Assembly (NCBI GenBank): GCA_021234155.1
Contig: JAJEKV010000051.1
Span: 5,708,698 to 5,772,697, forward strand
From: Isoetes taiwanensis
Taxonomy: Eukaryota > Streptophyta > Lycopodiopsida > Isoetales > Isoetaceae
Direction of reading: 5' to 3'
Length of the DNA: 64,000 nt
Below are positions 12,492 through 63,439 of the stretch, piece after piece. Position 1 is the stretch's first letter; each line of letters begins with the position of its first letter. The position numbers were made by a program, and so were the translations under genes. The notes under the pieces are model-generated. The model saw nothing but the letters and a program-made list of their open reading frames with translations. It searched no databases and was not told where the DNA came from.

Positions 12492-15400
12492 CTATAATAG
12501 TAAAAGATTGGTACATTAGTAGAAAATTAAAGATACCATAATGCATACTCAATTTTAAAAAGATATATACAATCTTATTGATTACAGATACTTTTGTTAG
12601 GTGCAATTGAAACTAAAGTTTACCGTTTCACCCTTCACAAGAAGTAAAGGCTTGACACGATCACATATAGAATCCAAAACAATCTCATCCATTTGGACAA
12701 AAAGTGGGACCTGTATATAAATGTGTCAATGGCATGTCGATCATCAAATGTCATTTAAAGATATATTTACTTGGCGAATAAGATCAAGGCATAAATGGCG
12801 CTTTATGTCACGTCTAATCCCTTCAGGAAGATCATGCACTATCAATATCTCATCAACTCCTCGGGTTGATGCCCATTTCTGACGTTCATATTTTCGAACA
12901 CGCTGTCGAAGAGTTGACGGGAGTTGCCTACGCTTCATCCACCATTCAAGATCTCTAATTTTATTGCGCATGACTTCTTTTTTTGCTAGAATGGATTGTA
13001 AGAATACCTAGATAAGATAAAGAAATTAGTAATAATGCTTATTATTTCTAAAGTCTACCATGAAATTGCAATTCAACAGTAGTTACCTGTATGTTTCCAA
13101 TAAGAAGAGTGAACAATAACAAACCGCATGTGATAACTAGTATAGCAAATGCCACCTCAATTAAGTTATTGCTTGGTATGAGTGCATTACCAAATGAGCT
13201 GGAGATATAAGTATTCTAATTTTTACTATTAGAAGGATGTCAAGCTTTATTTAGCAAGTGCAAGAGATCACCTTAAAGTCATTATACCCCAGAATATTGA
13301 ATATAAGACACGATTTAACCAGTTTCTAGTTGTTACAAGTGGCACCGTAGTTTGAAAAATGCCGTATCGGTCGTGATCGGCTACTAAACAATGTGACGTT
13401 ATGTTCAAATACTCAGATGATAAATATCCATATTTGTCATTCGTGTAGAACGTTATTGGTTCATCACAACCTAGTGATCTGATAGTGCAAGTATCTGACT
13501 TTTTACAGCTTGTATAGAAACACGATACAATGCGATGAATTGCAAGCAAGTACCAACATGAACCGGCCACCTAGTAAATAATGAGTAATTGCCAATGAGA
13601 TGCAAATAAAACCATCAGAAGAAAAAGGAAATTAAAGAAAATTAATTTATCTCGTGAATATAAACTAATAAACGGTTCCCTATAATTCTCACATGATCCC
13701 AAGTACCACGCCAAAACAGACAGGTTCCACATTGACTATCATGAAGGAAGATATTGCTCAAGTCTCACAATATCTTGCTAAGGATCTGGAGGGCATGCAT
13801 GCATAATTGTTGAAGTGGAGTAGGCTTCATATTGCTCAGGTCTTGACTAGTATATTCAATAGGGCTCCCCAAGAAGGCTTTCTCTTACATTGGAATGCCA
13901 CTACCCTACCCTTTATACGGCTGCTGACTGCCACTGCCCTGTCACGATCAAAACCTCATTGGAAAAAATGTTTGCCAAGATTTTCAAACATCAATTCACA
14001 GCATGGAAAAAAGAACTAGGGTTTGTGCATTTCGCCAAACTGATTTTAAAGCTAAGCACTATTTTCCTATTGTGCACTTTACTAGTAGACAATCAAAATA
14101 AATGACAGAGATCATTATCGCTGCTTTATGGATTTTGAAAAGATTTTTTATCATTCTTAGGGAGGAGCTATGGGGGAGATTGCCACAATTAGGTGTCCCT
14201 CAAGAATTGCAAAATGCAGTAAACTGGTTATATCAAACAGTCTCAAATCGAAGCCGCCATTCAGTTAGCCTATCAATAGTAGTGCGGGAGTGTGCCACGA
14301 ATGTCCACTCCCTGTCAGACTATTTGAACTATACATTGATCAACTTGAGGGTTGGTTTGCTTAGCGTGGAAATGGAGGGGTTCGGCTTATTCGTCACATT
14401 ATCAGGTAGCTGATATGCAAATGATGTGGATCTTTTGGCTTATACCCCTGCAAGCATGTATCAACATCTGAATGCACTTAGTTGGTTTTGTTAGAACACT
14501 GGAATGTGGGTCAACTTGGCCAAGATCAAGATTCTTTTGTATAGAGCACCTCGTTTCACCTGGTACTAGGGTCAAAATGTGGAGGTGTTGCAAATGTACA
14601 AAAAAGAAATTTAAAACCACCACATACTAGAGCACATGTATCCAACAATGGATGATCACAGGTTGGAAGGTGTTGTATGCCATGCAAAATAATAGCCACA
14701 AAAGAGAGCTTCATGACTGGTCCTATTGGGTCTTAAATCCCACACTTGCCTGTGGCCCGCAGTTGAATTGAGACAAGCAGATGGGCCAATCAACTGCGTG
14801 AAAATAGGAATGTCAAAGTTGTCAAATGGGAACAATTGAAGATGAATGGAATACTCTTTAGATTTGCCCAACATTTACGACTATCTGAGTACGTCATTTT
14901 GATACACCTAACTAGCTACTATATGTGCTTTTATAGATCCAAAGGTTCTTCATCGTTAAGCTGAGTGATTTCTTCAACGCATTGATATGTACAGATTCAT
15001 CAATGAGTTTATTACTGTCAAAACATTTTCCTCAAAAATCCTTTAGGTTGGGTTTTTTTTTATTGTGTATAGTATTGGGCTTCTTGTGCTCAATTCAATT
15101 CAATTCAATTTAATTAAGTAATGAAAACACATTCTTAATGTCCAGGGAAACCAAAGGTCTATGTGATCTAACATAATGGATGCAACAAGTGCATTACTAG
15201 TTAGGATTAAAACATATAGTTATATCTGAAACTAGTATATGTCCATGTAAATATGAAAAGTACTCTTTACACCCGTAGGCAATTGCAGCAGTAACTAAAT
15301 TTCACAATATTATAGTTGTCAACTAATATTACTGGCATAGTTCAGATACATCTCATTATTTGGCTGTAGCAATTTCATGGTATTGAGAGAGGGATTGGTG

Positions 15401-18400
15401 TGAAGGTCAAATGGTTGACATGGTCTTTTCAACCATCCTGGAGGTCTTGATAGATTGATCTCACTAGGTTCAAAGTTTATTTAGAAGAGATGAAAAAAGC
15501 CAATGTGTTTCAATTGTTTTAGTACTCCATCTCTTTCCTTTTAGGATAATTCGATGTAAATGCTAATAATGATACTTCCTTAGGAGGTATATCCATTGCA
15601 TGGGGTAAATTTTGATATATTCTATACTGTGTATAGGTTGCTAGTAGTGATCACAGGGGCGATTGGGATATAAAATATGATAGGCGGGACAAAATCTAAT
15701 CTGGTGCAAAGGCAGCATTGAGCATGGCCGAAAGGCAAAATGTGGGGGCAGTCATCAAAATAGTACTTATAGAGATAGTAAATTTCAAAAGAGACTCGGA
15801 TCATGTTGTTCTGGTAAGAGTGCAAAAGTACCAGAGTTAATGAGGCCTAAACTGTTGGAGCAAGGTTTCTTTAACTGTACAAACATATCAATTACATGCA
15901 GTGGTAATGAAAAGGCTATAGCTAGTAGTACAATGAAGATATGAAGAGAGAGAGTTAAACTACAGGTTACTATGGGTGGGAGCATGATTAACAGTCATCG
16001 TATCGTTTGTACGTAGTAATGGTGCATGCGTACGTGCGTACGTAAATGCGTCGCCCAAATGTTGGATGTCTTGTTGATCGAGCACCAACCTCGCGTTGGA
16101 GGTAGCGTCTTTCTCATCATGGTTGATTCCAAAGCATGTGCATCGGATCCATATGCAAGAAACTTCTACTTGTGCCAATGGTAAATGCTAGGCTTTTCTC
16201 CTAGCTTAATTAATATTGAACACTTTCATCCCATATCGTTTATGGAGCTATGCTCTCATCAGACTATCATGATCGAGGATTTTCTTGTTTTCAAATTTTA
16301 ATCGGTGGAAGAATCGGCCACAATGGACTTCAGGAGGCTACTATAACTATGTAGAATGCATAACAACTGGTTATTTTTGGAAAGTGTTGATTGGGTGCAA
16401 AGAGATCCATTGAGGGCATCTTCATGCTATTGGGCAATACTGGAGTAGTTGCAGTGTGGCAATATATCAACCCCTCAGTGTTTTTATTCCGTCCTCTATA
16501 AGTTTATTATTCAGGGCTATAGATTTCACTTTAAATCCAATCCACTTACTTCAAAGCTCTAGTTGCTTATGTGAGTTCCAAATGTTGCTTGGTTCCATGT
16601 TTTTTTGTTTCAAGATTTGGATTTTCTTCTACACGATGACACTCATTGCCTTCTCCTTTACTTCCTTTATTGTATCCAGGAACTTCTATGATGTTTGACC
16701 ATTTAAAATGTTGGTTCCCAGTCTCTAAATTTCTTTTGACTTGTTTGTTCAAGAGTCCCTCATTAAAAATTTAAATGGCATAGGTACTCACTTGGCCCAC
16801 TCTAATAGGTAGACAAAGATATGTGTGTCCCTATTGGTACCGGGGTTGTTACATCATTAAAAGGAGCTCACGGTAACGAAATGCATGTGATAGCCTTTAT
16901 CACGAGATGCTCATGAGCAACTGCAGCGATGCATGCACAAATTGCAGGCGAGGCTCTAGGTCCACTAAGGTGAACTCCAGCCGGGAGGGAAGGCAACTCC
17001 ATATATCTGCTTAGGCCCCAGCATGTTCAAATGCACGAATGACTTCAGTCCAGACATGCAATTACTACACCATCATGTCGGCCCATGCCGCCGAAAGCCC
17101 AAACAAGCCACAATCCACACCTTGTAGGCAGTCCTGAATGCCTATTGGGATAGTCGGCCATTGACCTAAAAATCCCGAAGGAAACATCAAAGATCAAAAA
17201 CAAGAGGCCATAATATGGCGGTGGTCGGGACTATCAAGAAGGCGAGGGAGAACCTCATTGAACACCTCTAGATACTGGTCCTCACTCGTATGGCATTCCA
17301 TACACCCATACACATTGTTAGGGCAAGTTGCATCGCTGCGACGCCGCGGTAGTATTATCACACTTATGATTCTTGATCTGGTCACGAGGGAGTTATATTG
17401 CGCTAGAGGTTGAAGGGATGTCCTCTATCTTGACGGAGAATCTCACTATGGCGCAATAAGAAATCATGCGGGGCATGGAGTTGACCAGTTAAGGCATCTG
17501 TGCTAGAGGGGTATGAGGACTATTCGGGAGCAGATGCTGATCTTTTCGGCCGCCAAACAATTGCAAACCTTCCCCGAGGTCCCACCAAAGCCCAAGCTAC
17601 TCTTAATCATGCTCCTACTTTACCCGCTCCAGCCACACATCCCCAGTCATGCTTCATATACCTCCATACACCGCATCTTTGCTTTAAACCGCCACCTCCC
17701 ACTTGCCACTGGGCGGACTGCATGCATGCAGTAATCGCTAATAATGGGGAATTATTAGCTTCCATATGGTCTCTTAGAATTGTCGAGGCTTCCTATGGTA
17801 GAAAGGAAATAGTCTTAATTCAATTGCTACAGATATGGATCTCATCTTTCTTATGGAGACATGGAAGCGTGTCGGCCATAGGCTACGGGCACATGAGGCT
17901 ACTGGCATTACTCGGGTCTTCAATAACCGCATACTGGGAGACTACTACTACCGAACAACGTCTGGCACAATCAATCTCCCTATACAAGATGATAGGCGGA
18001 TACGACGTTGCTTGTGGAGTGCAGTGCGGATGCGTTGATGACCCCCTCTTCGTGGCGGCCTGCTACTTCCCACATGCAAAAAGCAACTTTTATTACACCA
18101 ACTCAAATGTAGATAATCTGGACCCCTATGTCAACCTATATGATGACATACAGGAGCACATGACTCATCGAGGATTTCAATGCATGCAGAGGGATGGAAC
18201 AACCCATAATTTTGATCCTTAGCTGAGGATATGTTGCAGCTGCACTCTGCAGGAATGGCTTGGACATGGGCATCAGATGACAACTAGGTCGCACGCTATG
18301 GTAGAAAGTTGCTTTTGCTCAACAATATCTTTGACATGATAATTTGCAATAGAGGAGCACATTTGCCATCCTCCTGTAGGTACATTTGCAGGTAGAGGAG

Positions 18401-21400
18401 AACCAGGTGGGCAGGTCCAGTATGGTGGACTATGTGTTGGTGGCTGAGCAGGGTATGCATATTGTCAATCACTTTTGCATGGGCGCAGATAGTAGAGATG
18501 AAGAAGTCAACTCAAACCACCTATCACTTTATCTACAACTGGCTTGGTATGCTCTTCGAGCTCCTTCTAGTGCAGCTCCTTGCATGCCTCAGCTATGTTT
18601 GGATTACAAAGATGCAGAGGCTTATGCTCAGATGCTCACAAATGACCTGGAAGGAATTTTGCAATTTCCTACCAATTCAATACTATGAATAGTTTGTCGT
18701 GGAATGTTTGGAATGCCACTTCTTTTTCAAGTAAAATGAGCAGATTATCTCTTTATTTGTAAAATTTCCATGAATTTTTATTGCCTTCAAGAACATAAAT
18801 GTTGTACAGGTGATATCACAAGTTGGCTGCTATTACAGATTGTGACTACAAAGTTCTAATTCTGGCAACTGACTCAATCTGGAGTCTTCACTACTTGGAG
18901 GTCTTCTATTGATGTACATTTATCCAAATTGATAGGTTTGGTTGTTTCATTATTATTAAATGGTAGGACAAGATTAGAAAGGGACATAGTGTATGTTTAT
19001 GCTCATAATCGACCGAGTCAAAGGGGTTCTCTATGGCCTTCTGTAAGAAGTAAGGTTCTTAGATTTGTGAATGATGTTGCTTGATTTATGGTTGGTAATT
19101 TCAATATGGTGGAAGTAGAAGCTGATAAATGTGTTATGGATCAAAACTAATTCAAGGGTTTGAGAGGGAGCAATGGGGACGCTTTTAGCAAGATTGTGGC
19201 TGGGTGGAAATTGATGGGGATCAATCCTACACATGGTGTAATGGTTATATGGATAGTGGTAGAGCGTGTGCTTGCCATGATCACAACTATGATAATTGCA
19301 ATTGTCGTTGATTTGGTACTTGATTTTTGCAGGACTAATCTTTTGGATAATTTACTTTAGATCACAATCCAAATGGTTCTCTTATTTGCTGTCAAATAAT
19401 AGAAGGCCAACTAACACATTTTTCAAGCTAACGAAGGGGAAATGTTAGGTGTTGTTGTTGCCATGGCTCTTGACAAATCATTTGCAAACGAATGAGGTCA
19501 TAGAAGTACTTGACGCTAGAGTATAGTTGACACTGGAATATGCGGAGCTCAGGCCCCTTCTTTTGTAGTTAGAGAATAGAATAGAATAGAATAGATTTTT
19601 TAACGTCTACGGAGACCAATAGGTCATGGGACCCATACAATGGGCTAGTACAATCATTACTACTAGGATTAAAAACCCTTGCCTCGACATAAATTAAGGT
19701 ATTGAGGTTGAGCAGGTGAACGCGGCTAGGTTGATAGCTGGTCTACAATGGTTCAAGTCTAGTGATAAGTCAAATTCCTTTTTAGGGCTGCTAAAATGAG
19801 GCAACGACAACTTTAGTTAATTCTATTTTCTTATTTCTGGCCCAATGGTGATAGGTCACAATTCCTTTTTAGGGCTGTTAAAATGAGGCAGATTTAACGA
19901 CTTAAGTATTCTATTCTTTTGTTTCTGATCCAATGCGGCTAAATCACACCTTCATTTTGTCTTATTCTTTGCTAGAGGCAGCAATTATCTTTTAATGGAG
20001 ATATGCAATCTGCTATGTGGACTAAAGTGCATTTTATTGTCTCAGTAGAGCAATGTGCACTTCTGAAGATAAATATCATTAGGGATGACCTAGGTTCCGC
20101 GGCTAACATCTTGAAGGAAGGAAATTTTCCAGGTCTTGATGGTTTTCCAATAGAAGTTTTTCAAGAATATTGGGGATGGATTAAAATTATGCATATAATG
20201 CATTTTGTGAATCTAGAAGGTTTAGAAGTTTGGATAAAATTCTCAATACAGCTTGTGTTTCCCTTATTTCCAAGTGCAAAGAATCCAAAACCATTTCAGC
20301 GTCCTATAGCACTGTCCCTATTGTATATAAGATGTTTGCGAAAGCAGTGGCAAATAAGCTGCCTAGTATTTTTGTCGAGTCAATATTTTCAACCTAGATA
20401 GGATTTTTGCCTGGAAGGTGCGCCCTTGATAATGTTGTCGCGGCTATGAAGGCATGTATTGGGCAAGGATAAGGGCCCATTGCATTGCGTATCTCAAGCT
20501 TGACTTTAGTAAGGCTTATGACAATGTGGATTGTATTTTTTAGAGAACTCCTATTGGTGTCAGGGTTTGGTATCCCATTCATAAGGGATGTTCTCCTTAG
20601 CATCTGGAGTATTGGTATATTGGAAAAAGTGTTACTATATGGAGTCTAGATGATGAATCCCATCATGTGTCTTACTTATCCTTGGAAGGTGCTGCCTCAT
20701 GGCAAGGCAACCAAACTTCTTAGTATTCCTGTGAGCATTCATGTTTCAACTTCTAATGCTTGGGATGCCATAATAGATGGGTTGTAGAGGCACCTTTTTT
20801 GGGTGAATATTGCTAGGCTCCCTATGCCTGGAAGGGTGATAGTTACAGGTATCTCGGAGTTAATGTGCTTGTATACAAGATTGTCCCTAGAGTGTCAGAT
20901 CTATGTCCGTTATGCAAGCGTGAAGCTGAGATCATTAAGCATTGCTTCTTGTTATATAATCATCTTAATAGGTATGGGAGTGGTTGTTCTTTCTTTGGTC
21001 TAATGGTAACACACTGGTCTTATGACATCTATATCTTAAGTTCGAGACCACCCAGAGTCACACTATATATAGGCCCATCTTATAGCTCGTTGTAGGGTTC
21101 ATGTGGACGTTAAAATAATATCTATCTGTCTATTTCAGGTCTCACTAACAAGTCAACCTATCTATATATCTTTTTCAGGTCTCTCTAACAAGTCAACCTT
21201 TTGGCAATTCACCCCAGTGCCTGGATGAGATTACAAAGCCAGACTTTTCGTCTAGCATCAGATTGGTTGCTTTAAACTATCTCAAAGGTCTGGATGTGGC
21301 AGATGACCATGTTTTTCAATATGCTAAAGGTAGCATTGCTAAGGCTTATTAGTGTTCTTCACTTACCCCTCTTAAGTGGCACTTGATCTTTGAGGTGTAT

Positions 21401-23144
21401 TTGGATGTGGACTCTTATGCATAGCCAGGTTTCTTCACTTAATAAGTTTTGATGATCCTCTGAAATTTTATTTCGATCTTTGCATATTTACTTGTACAAG
21501 TGCTTCTTGTTAAATAAAGTTTGGCCTCCTTCAACAAGAAGAAAATGGAAAGAGACAAATAATGTTTGTTTTCTCAGCTTAAAAATATAAATTCTATTCT
21601 ATTCTATTCTTCCAATATAACATCGAATATTTTTCGAGGCAATCATCAGATCTAAAAACATTTCAAAGCTTTACCAAAACCTCACCCCACTTCAAACTCT
21701 TGCTATGGCAATACAAAATTGATATTATCATGTATCACACTTTTTGTTCATCAATGCTCCTGCAATAGTCTTCAAGGTCATCAGCAAATAGTGTACTTAA
21801 GATGTATACTTTCACAACAATGTTTTATTTACAAATATATGTGACTCCCAGGGGATTCACCTATATGTGTTTGGATATGGCATGTGTGTTCTTATGGTCA
21901 GGCCATGATCATTGTAAAATGAGTGGGGGAAGGACCCACTTTAGCCATGTACAGTAGTGGAGGCAGAGCTCATCTGGGTATGTTGTGTCCCATAAGCTTC
22001 AGTTTCTGGTGGACGTCATCTATTCATCCACCCATCCATCTATCATAGGCATGAAAATGCTTTGCTATATCCTTATACTCCTTAAAATACGACTAGACAA
22101 CTGAGATAAATGGTAGATACCCCTTATTATATGTACAAAATATGCAATAAAAAACCCCTTAGCATACACTCAGATGGTTTATATAGATACCACAAGTGCA
22201 TCCTCCTTGATACAACTAATGTTCTACTTACAAGTTATTTGATGAAGAGAAAATATTGCTGAAGAAAATGAGTACTTACATGTGCAGCGATCAAGTAAGC
22301 AGTTAAGTTAAGCACAAAACCCCACCATGCAGTTCCAAATATATATCCAGTAACATGTTGCATTCGTTGTACAAGCATGAGCAAATGAATAACTTTGTAA
22401 GTGAACTCAAAAAGGAAAATGACCATTAGATTCATTATTGCATGCACTGTTTCTGATTGCTTAATGTTTGTAGGAATAATCTTCCAAATTGCAATCTGGC
22501 AATTTTACTTTGTTAGAATGCTTGAACTATTTTAATGAATATAAAAAAGTAAATATGCATATTTCACGAACCTGTAATATTGGAAAAATCACTAGAACGT
22601 CAAGAATAAATCCTCCAGTCGGATATAGATAATGTAATGCAATCTTTCGTGCATCCCATACAAGTTTTCCGCGTCCAACTACAAGCGATTTTTTGGCAAC
22701 ATAAGCCAGCTTAAGTTGCAACCACATGTGCCACAAGGAACTCACATCAATAATGCACCTCAATACAGTTGGAAACATTGCAAAGACACCATCTACGGCT
22801 AGGCATGCCACTTCTTGTTTCATAATCATTGCAAATAAGAATAATGGATCGATGGCCAAACTCATGAATCTAGAAAGGAGAAAGAAACGATTCCATTTTT
22901 GAATGCTCTTGCTTCGAGGATCCAAAACCTTTCCAAATATCCACTCTTTTCTTGCTTTATGCATATGTGAGTTAGAGATTTTACCGGGTGTGAGGAAGGA
23001 TTCTTTAGTATCTCGTTCTAATGCAAAAGAACTTACATGGTGACATTTAGTAAGATGATGAGGTGGGGGTCCTCCGCTAGAGCAATAGATTGGGTACCCG
23101 GGTTTGGGTGGAGTATTGTGCTCACTCTCCACCTTAGAAGTCAT
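11967..23144 (-). CDS. CNGC: Cyclic nucleotide-gated ion channel, CNGC2/4-like, complete
   Basis: This is a plant plasma-membrane cation (Ca2+) channel subunit: six transmembrane segments, a P-loop, and a C-terminal cyclic-nucleotide-binding domain overlapping calmodulin sites. Seven exons join with matching phases into 682 codons plus stop, the usual family length. Exon 1 has the family motif GKVLDPRSKSIQKWNR (residues 71-86). The pore segment reads FWGIMTLSSFGNAL, with filter Gly366-Asn367-Ala368. The C-linker has LEWWMKRRQLPS. The binding domain has GDELLSWCLRKPF (550-562), followed by the calmodulin region DLKYVTEHFRYK (588-599) and an IQ motif, IQLAWRR (624-630). The EWWMKRRQLP wording, the pore and the short tail point to group IVb (CNGC2/CNGC4). 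An in-frame TAA lies four codons before the ATG at 23144, which supports the start. Intron 2 is 8.7 kb of LINE and SINE debris. No frameshift or stop interrupts the exons, so the gene looks functional. It is divergent from the Ca2+-ATPase at 23877. Confidence 0.93.
12624..12710 (-). CDS. CNGC: CNGC exon 6 (start of nucleotide-binding domain)
   Basis: 87 nt encoding VPLFVQMDEIVLDSICDRVK and on to KGET. It links the C-linker to the beta-roll. Donor ACG|GTAAAC. Confidence 0.92.
12771..13007 (-). CDS. CNGC: CNGC exon 5 (C-linker)
   Basis: 237 nt encoding VFLQSILAKK, then the strongly conserved LEWWMKRRQLPSTLRQRVRK and the DLPEGIRRDIKRHLCLDLI segment of the C-linker. Confidence 0.93.
13087..13198 (-). 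CDS. CNGC: CNGC exon 4 (filter and S6)
   Basis: 112 nt. It completes the filter (SSFGNAL) and encodes S6 (VITCGLLLFTLLIGNIQ). Acceptor CTCCAG, donor CAG|GTAACT. Confidence 0.92.
13272..13570 (-). CDS. CNGC: CNGC exon 3 (end of S5, extracellular loop, pore)
   Basis: 299 nt, ending in phase 2. It starts VAGSCWYLLAIHR and ends IFWGIMTL. The long extracellular loop between S5 and the pore carries several cysteines, typical of CNGCs. Donor AAG|GTGATC. Confidence 0.92.
13800..14660 (+). mobile_element. LINE-A reverse transcriptase fragment
   Basis: Inside CNGC intron 2 on the opposite strand. Frames joined by eye read LTSIFNRAPQEGFLLHWN (about 13846-13900), DFEK-F then REELWGRLPQLGVPQELQNAV (14160-14220), LYIDQLEGWF (about 14325-14355), YANDVDLLAYTP (14413-14450, replacing YADD) and VNLAKIKIL (about 14511-14538). 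These are the fingers-palm-thumb blocks of a non-L1 LINE whose other copies lie at 24.5, 34 and 39.5 kb. It is broken by many stops and the catalytic box is mutated. Confidence 0.75.
14661..17490. other. Intronic sequence without recognised genes
   Basis: No domain is seen on either strand. A short AATTC pentanucleotide tail at 15089-15115 looks like the end of a LINE insertion. The rest is AT-rich with scattered short frames. Confidence 0.4.
17500..18692 (+). mobile_element. LINE-A endonuclease-domain fragment
   Basis: Frames shift between DMDLIFLMETWKRVGHRL (17833-17885), FVAACYFPHAKSNFYY (18050-18097), NLYDDIQEHMTHR and a DFNA-like residue run (about 18170), and VDYVLVAEQGMHIV (about 18428-18470). 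This is the order of the apurinic endonuclease (EEP) domain of a LINE: LIFLTETW near the N-terminus, then GDFNA, then the DY block. The 5' part, 17500-17730, is Pro-rich. A 240-codon frame at 17500-18222 crosses the domain in more than one reading frame of the ancestral protein, so it is not a gene. Confidence 0.65.
19565..19690 (-). mobile_element. LINE-A 3' end fragment with TTCTA tail, nested
   Basis: Read on the minus strand it ends AACGTTAAAAAATC-like sequence followed by TATTC units (AGAATAGAATAG at 19568-19590 on the plus strand). It carries the family marks of the LINE-A 3' UTR: AATCCTAGTAGTAATGATTG and CCATGACCTATTGGTCTCC. It interrupts the L1 at 18.7-21.5 kb. Confidence 0.65.
19770..19960 (+). 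repeat. Short tandem duplication, about 85-bp unit
   Basis: The block AATTCCTTTTTAGGGCTG, GTTAAAATGAGGCA and a TTCTGATCCAATG-like end occurs twice (about 19778 and 19862). The two copies differ by point changes. Confidence 0.6.
20994..21130 (+). mobile_element. tRNA-derived SINE, copy 1
   Basis: The head resembles a tRNA gene: box A TTGGTCTAATGGTAAC and, about 50 bp on, box B AAGTTCGAGACC. The body ends with GTGGACGTTAAAA followed by TATC-type repeats (ATATCTATCTGTC). It matches the SINE at 31580 in order and wording. It sits inside the L1 at 18.7-21.5 kb, so it is younger than that L1. Confidence 0.75.
21131..21203 (+). repeat. About 38-bp tandem duplication beside SINE tail
   Basis: TTTCAGGTCTCACTAACAAG is followed by TATC-like sequence and then repeated with one change. 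It is a local duplication at the end of the SINE tail, not a clear target-site duplication, because I do not find the same sequence before the SINE head. Confidence 0.5.
21885..22046 (+). mobile_element. SINE-related element, second subfamily
   Basis: It shares with 49265-49483 the blocks ATGATCATTGTAAA, GTGGGGGAAGGACCCAC and TGTCCCATAAGCTT, then GTGGACGTC and a TATC/CATC repeat tail. No clear box A or B survives at the 5' end. Confidence 0.6.
22047..22279. other. Last part of 5' side of CNGC intron 2
   Basis: AT-rich intronic sequence without a recognised element, running up to the exon 2 donor at 22279. Confidence 0.4.
22280..22495 (-). CDS. CNGC: CNGC exon 2 (residues 192-263)
   Basis: 216 nt, from acceptor TTGCCAG to donor CAT|GTAAGT. 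It encodes the S3-S4 region and most of S5 (LNLTAYLIAAH). A Gln/Arg-containing LVQRMQHVTGYIF stands where family members carry the S4-S5 linker. Confidence 0.92.
22572..23144 (-). CDS. CNGC: CNGC exon 1 (residues 1-191)
   Basis: Holds the cytosolic N-terminus, S1 (after KSIQKWNR) and S2, ending in S3 (LDVLVIFPILQ). The donor is CAG|GTTCGT. 573 nt, phase 0. Confidence 0.93.
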
Positions 23145-23876
23145 TGGGTCCTCCCTTTAGAAAGGGCACATTCCACACCAAAAACAAGAACAAAATGAAT
23201 GTGAGTAGGAATAGGAAGGAGGAAGAATATATAGGAGTAGTAATAATTACACCTCAAAATCCAAAATATTTCAAAAGGTCTAACATCGTATTATTGTTCT
23301 ATTTTATATGGAATAACACCGCCACAACATATTGCTGCAAGAATTAGTGCACCACCCATGCAAAGAACTATATTGGTGCTTTCTTACCTCATCAAATTGA
23401 GAGTGTCCACGTTTTAGCAAATAATAAGCAGAGATATCTAAGGGAGGTCTATCTTTGTCTAGACATCAATCAATGCCTTCTTATCTCATCCTTTTATTTA
23501 GTAAAGGAATATTAATAGACAAGGATCTTAACACTCGTGACAAGGCTTAGTGTTAACGTACACGCATATCATATGATTAGACAATCTATTTTGTTGCACA
23601 TAGAAGAAGTTCGTGCTAAGACAAACATGCAACTACCAACTCTACCAATTTTGCGCGCATGCACAACATCTCACATCAACATTGAATGTTCTTCCAATTT
23701 GAAAGTAATTTTTTTTCTAGATTACACAATTTTGTGCCAAATACGTTTTAGAAGCATATTGAAAAAAGCAAAATTGCACACCTTAGATACATAATTAAAA
23801 GTTCTTAATGAACATCATAGAATATACTAGCATATAACAATTGATCTAAAAGTCATCTCATCGATAGGATAAAGAA
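23145..23876. promoter_or_regulatory. Divergent intergenic region between CNGC and ACA
   Basis: This 732-bp AT-rich gap separates the two start codons and must carry both 5' UTRs and core promoters. A TATATA-like element at 23227-23234 is about 85 bp upstream of the CNGC ATG on the minus strand, a plausible TATA box. On the ACA side only weak TA-rich candidates are seen (about 23790 and 23832). There is no transposon in the gap, in contrast to the surrounding introns. That both promoters lie here is inferred from the layout. Unseen upstream non-coding exons could change the true distance. Confidence 0.5.
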
Positions 23877-63157
<39,281 letters not shown>

Positions 63158-63439
63158 GTAAAAAAATCAAAAAATAAAAAGCTGACAGACTAGTGAAGTT
63201 TGTATTGAAAACAAATAGAATAAAAATTTGTAAATGTAGCCAGAATACCCTAAACTTTGATATTATCAAGTGTTCTAAACGATGATGCTTGCTTCCCTTC
63301 TTCCCCTTTTGCTAGTGTTGAGTGCCAATGCATTCAATAAGCCAACCTAAAACATTACATCTTTCAGAGAAGGTAGCATTCAGCTTATTGTTGATGAACT
63401 TATTTTTATAGCTACTGCATTTTTGTCCATTTTCTCCCC

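Larger units (their letters stand above)
18693..21545 (+). mobile_element. L1-type LINE, decayed, with two nested insertions
   Basis: The order is endonuclease (SWNVWNA about 18700; CLQEHKCC about 18782; VYVYAHNRPSQRGSLW about 18990-19035; VGNFNMVEVEADK about 19091-19130), reverse transcriptase (GNFPGLDGFPIEVFQ about 20120-20165; YRPIAL about 20300; GFLPGRCALDNVVAAM about 20401-20450; LKLDFSKAYDNVD about 20495-20535) and the C-terminal zinc knuckle CPLCKREAEIIKHCF (20908-20950). The YADD region is deleted. A LINE-A tail is inserted at about 19560-19690 and a SINE at about 20994-21130, just after the zinc knuckle. The 3' UTR ends near 21545. Confidence 0.7.
13571..22279 (-). other. CNGC intron 2 (8.7 kb, TE-filled)
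   Basis: The splice ends are canonical (GTAAGT at 22279 and TACTAG at 13571). It contains at least three independent LINE pieces, all plus-strand and so antisense to the gene, plus a minus-strand LINE-A tail fragment and two SINEs. Other introns of this gene are 74-147 bp long, so transposon capture accounts for most of the gene's size. Confidence 0.85.

Noticed and set aside
17500-18222. A 240-codon plus-strand frame as a host gene
   Set aside because: LINE endonuclease motifs lie in it but in shifting frames, and the frame lacks a coherent domain.
23537-23794. An 85-codon frame in the CNGC-ACA gap
   Set aside because: No motif. It is intergenic sequence expected to hold promoters and UTRs.
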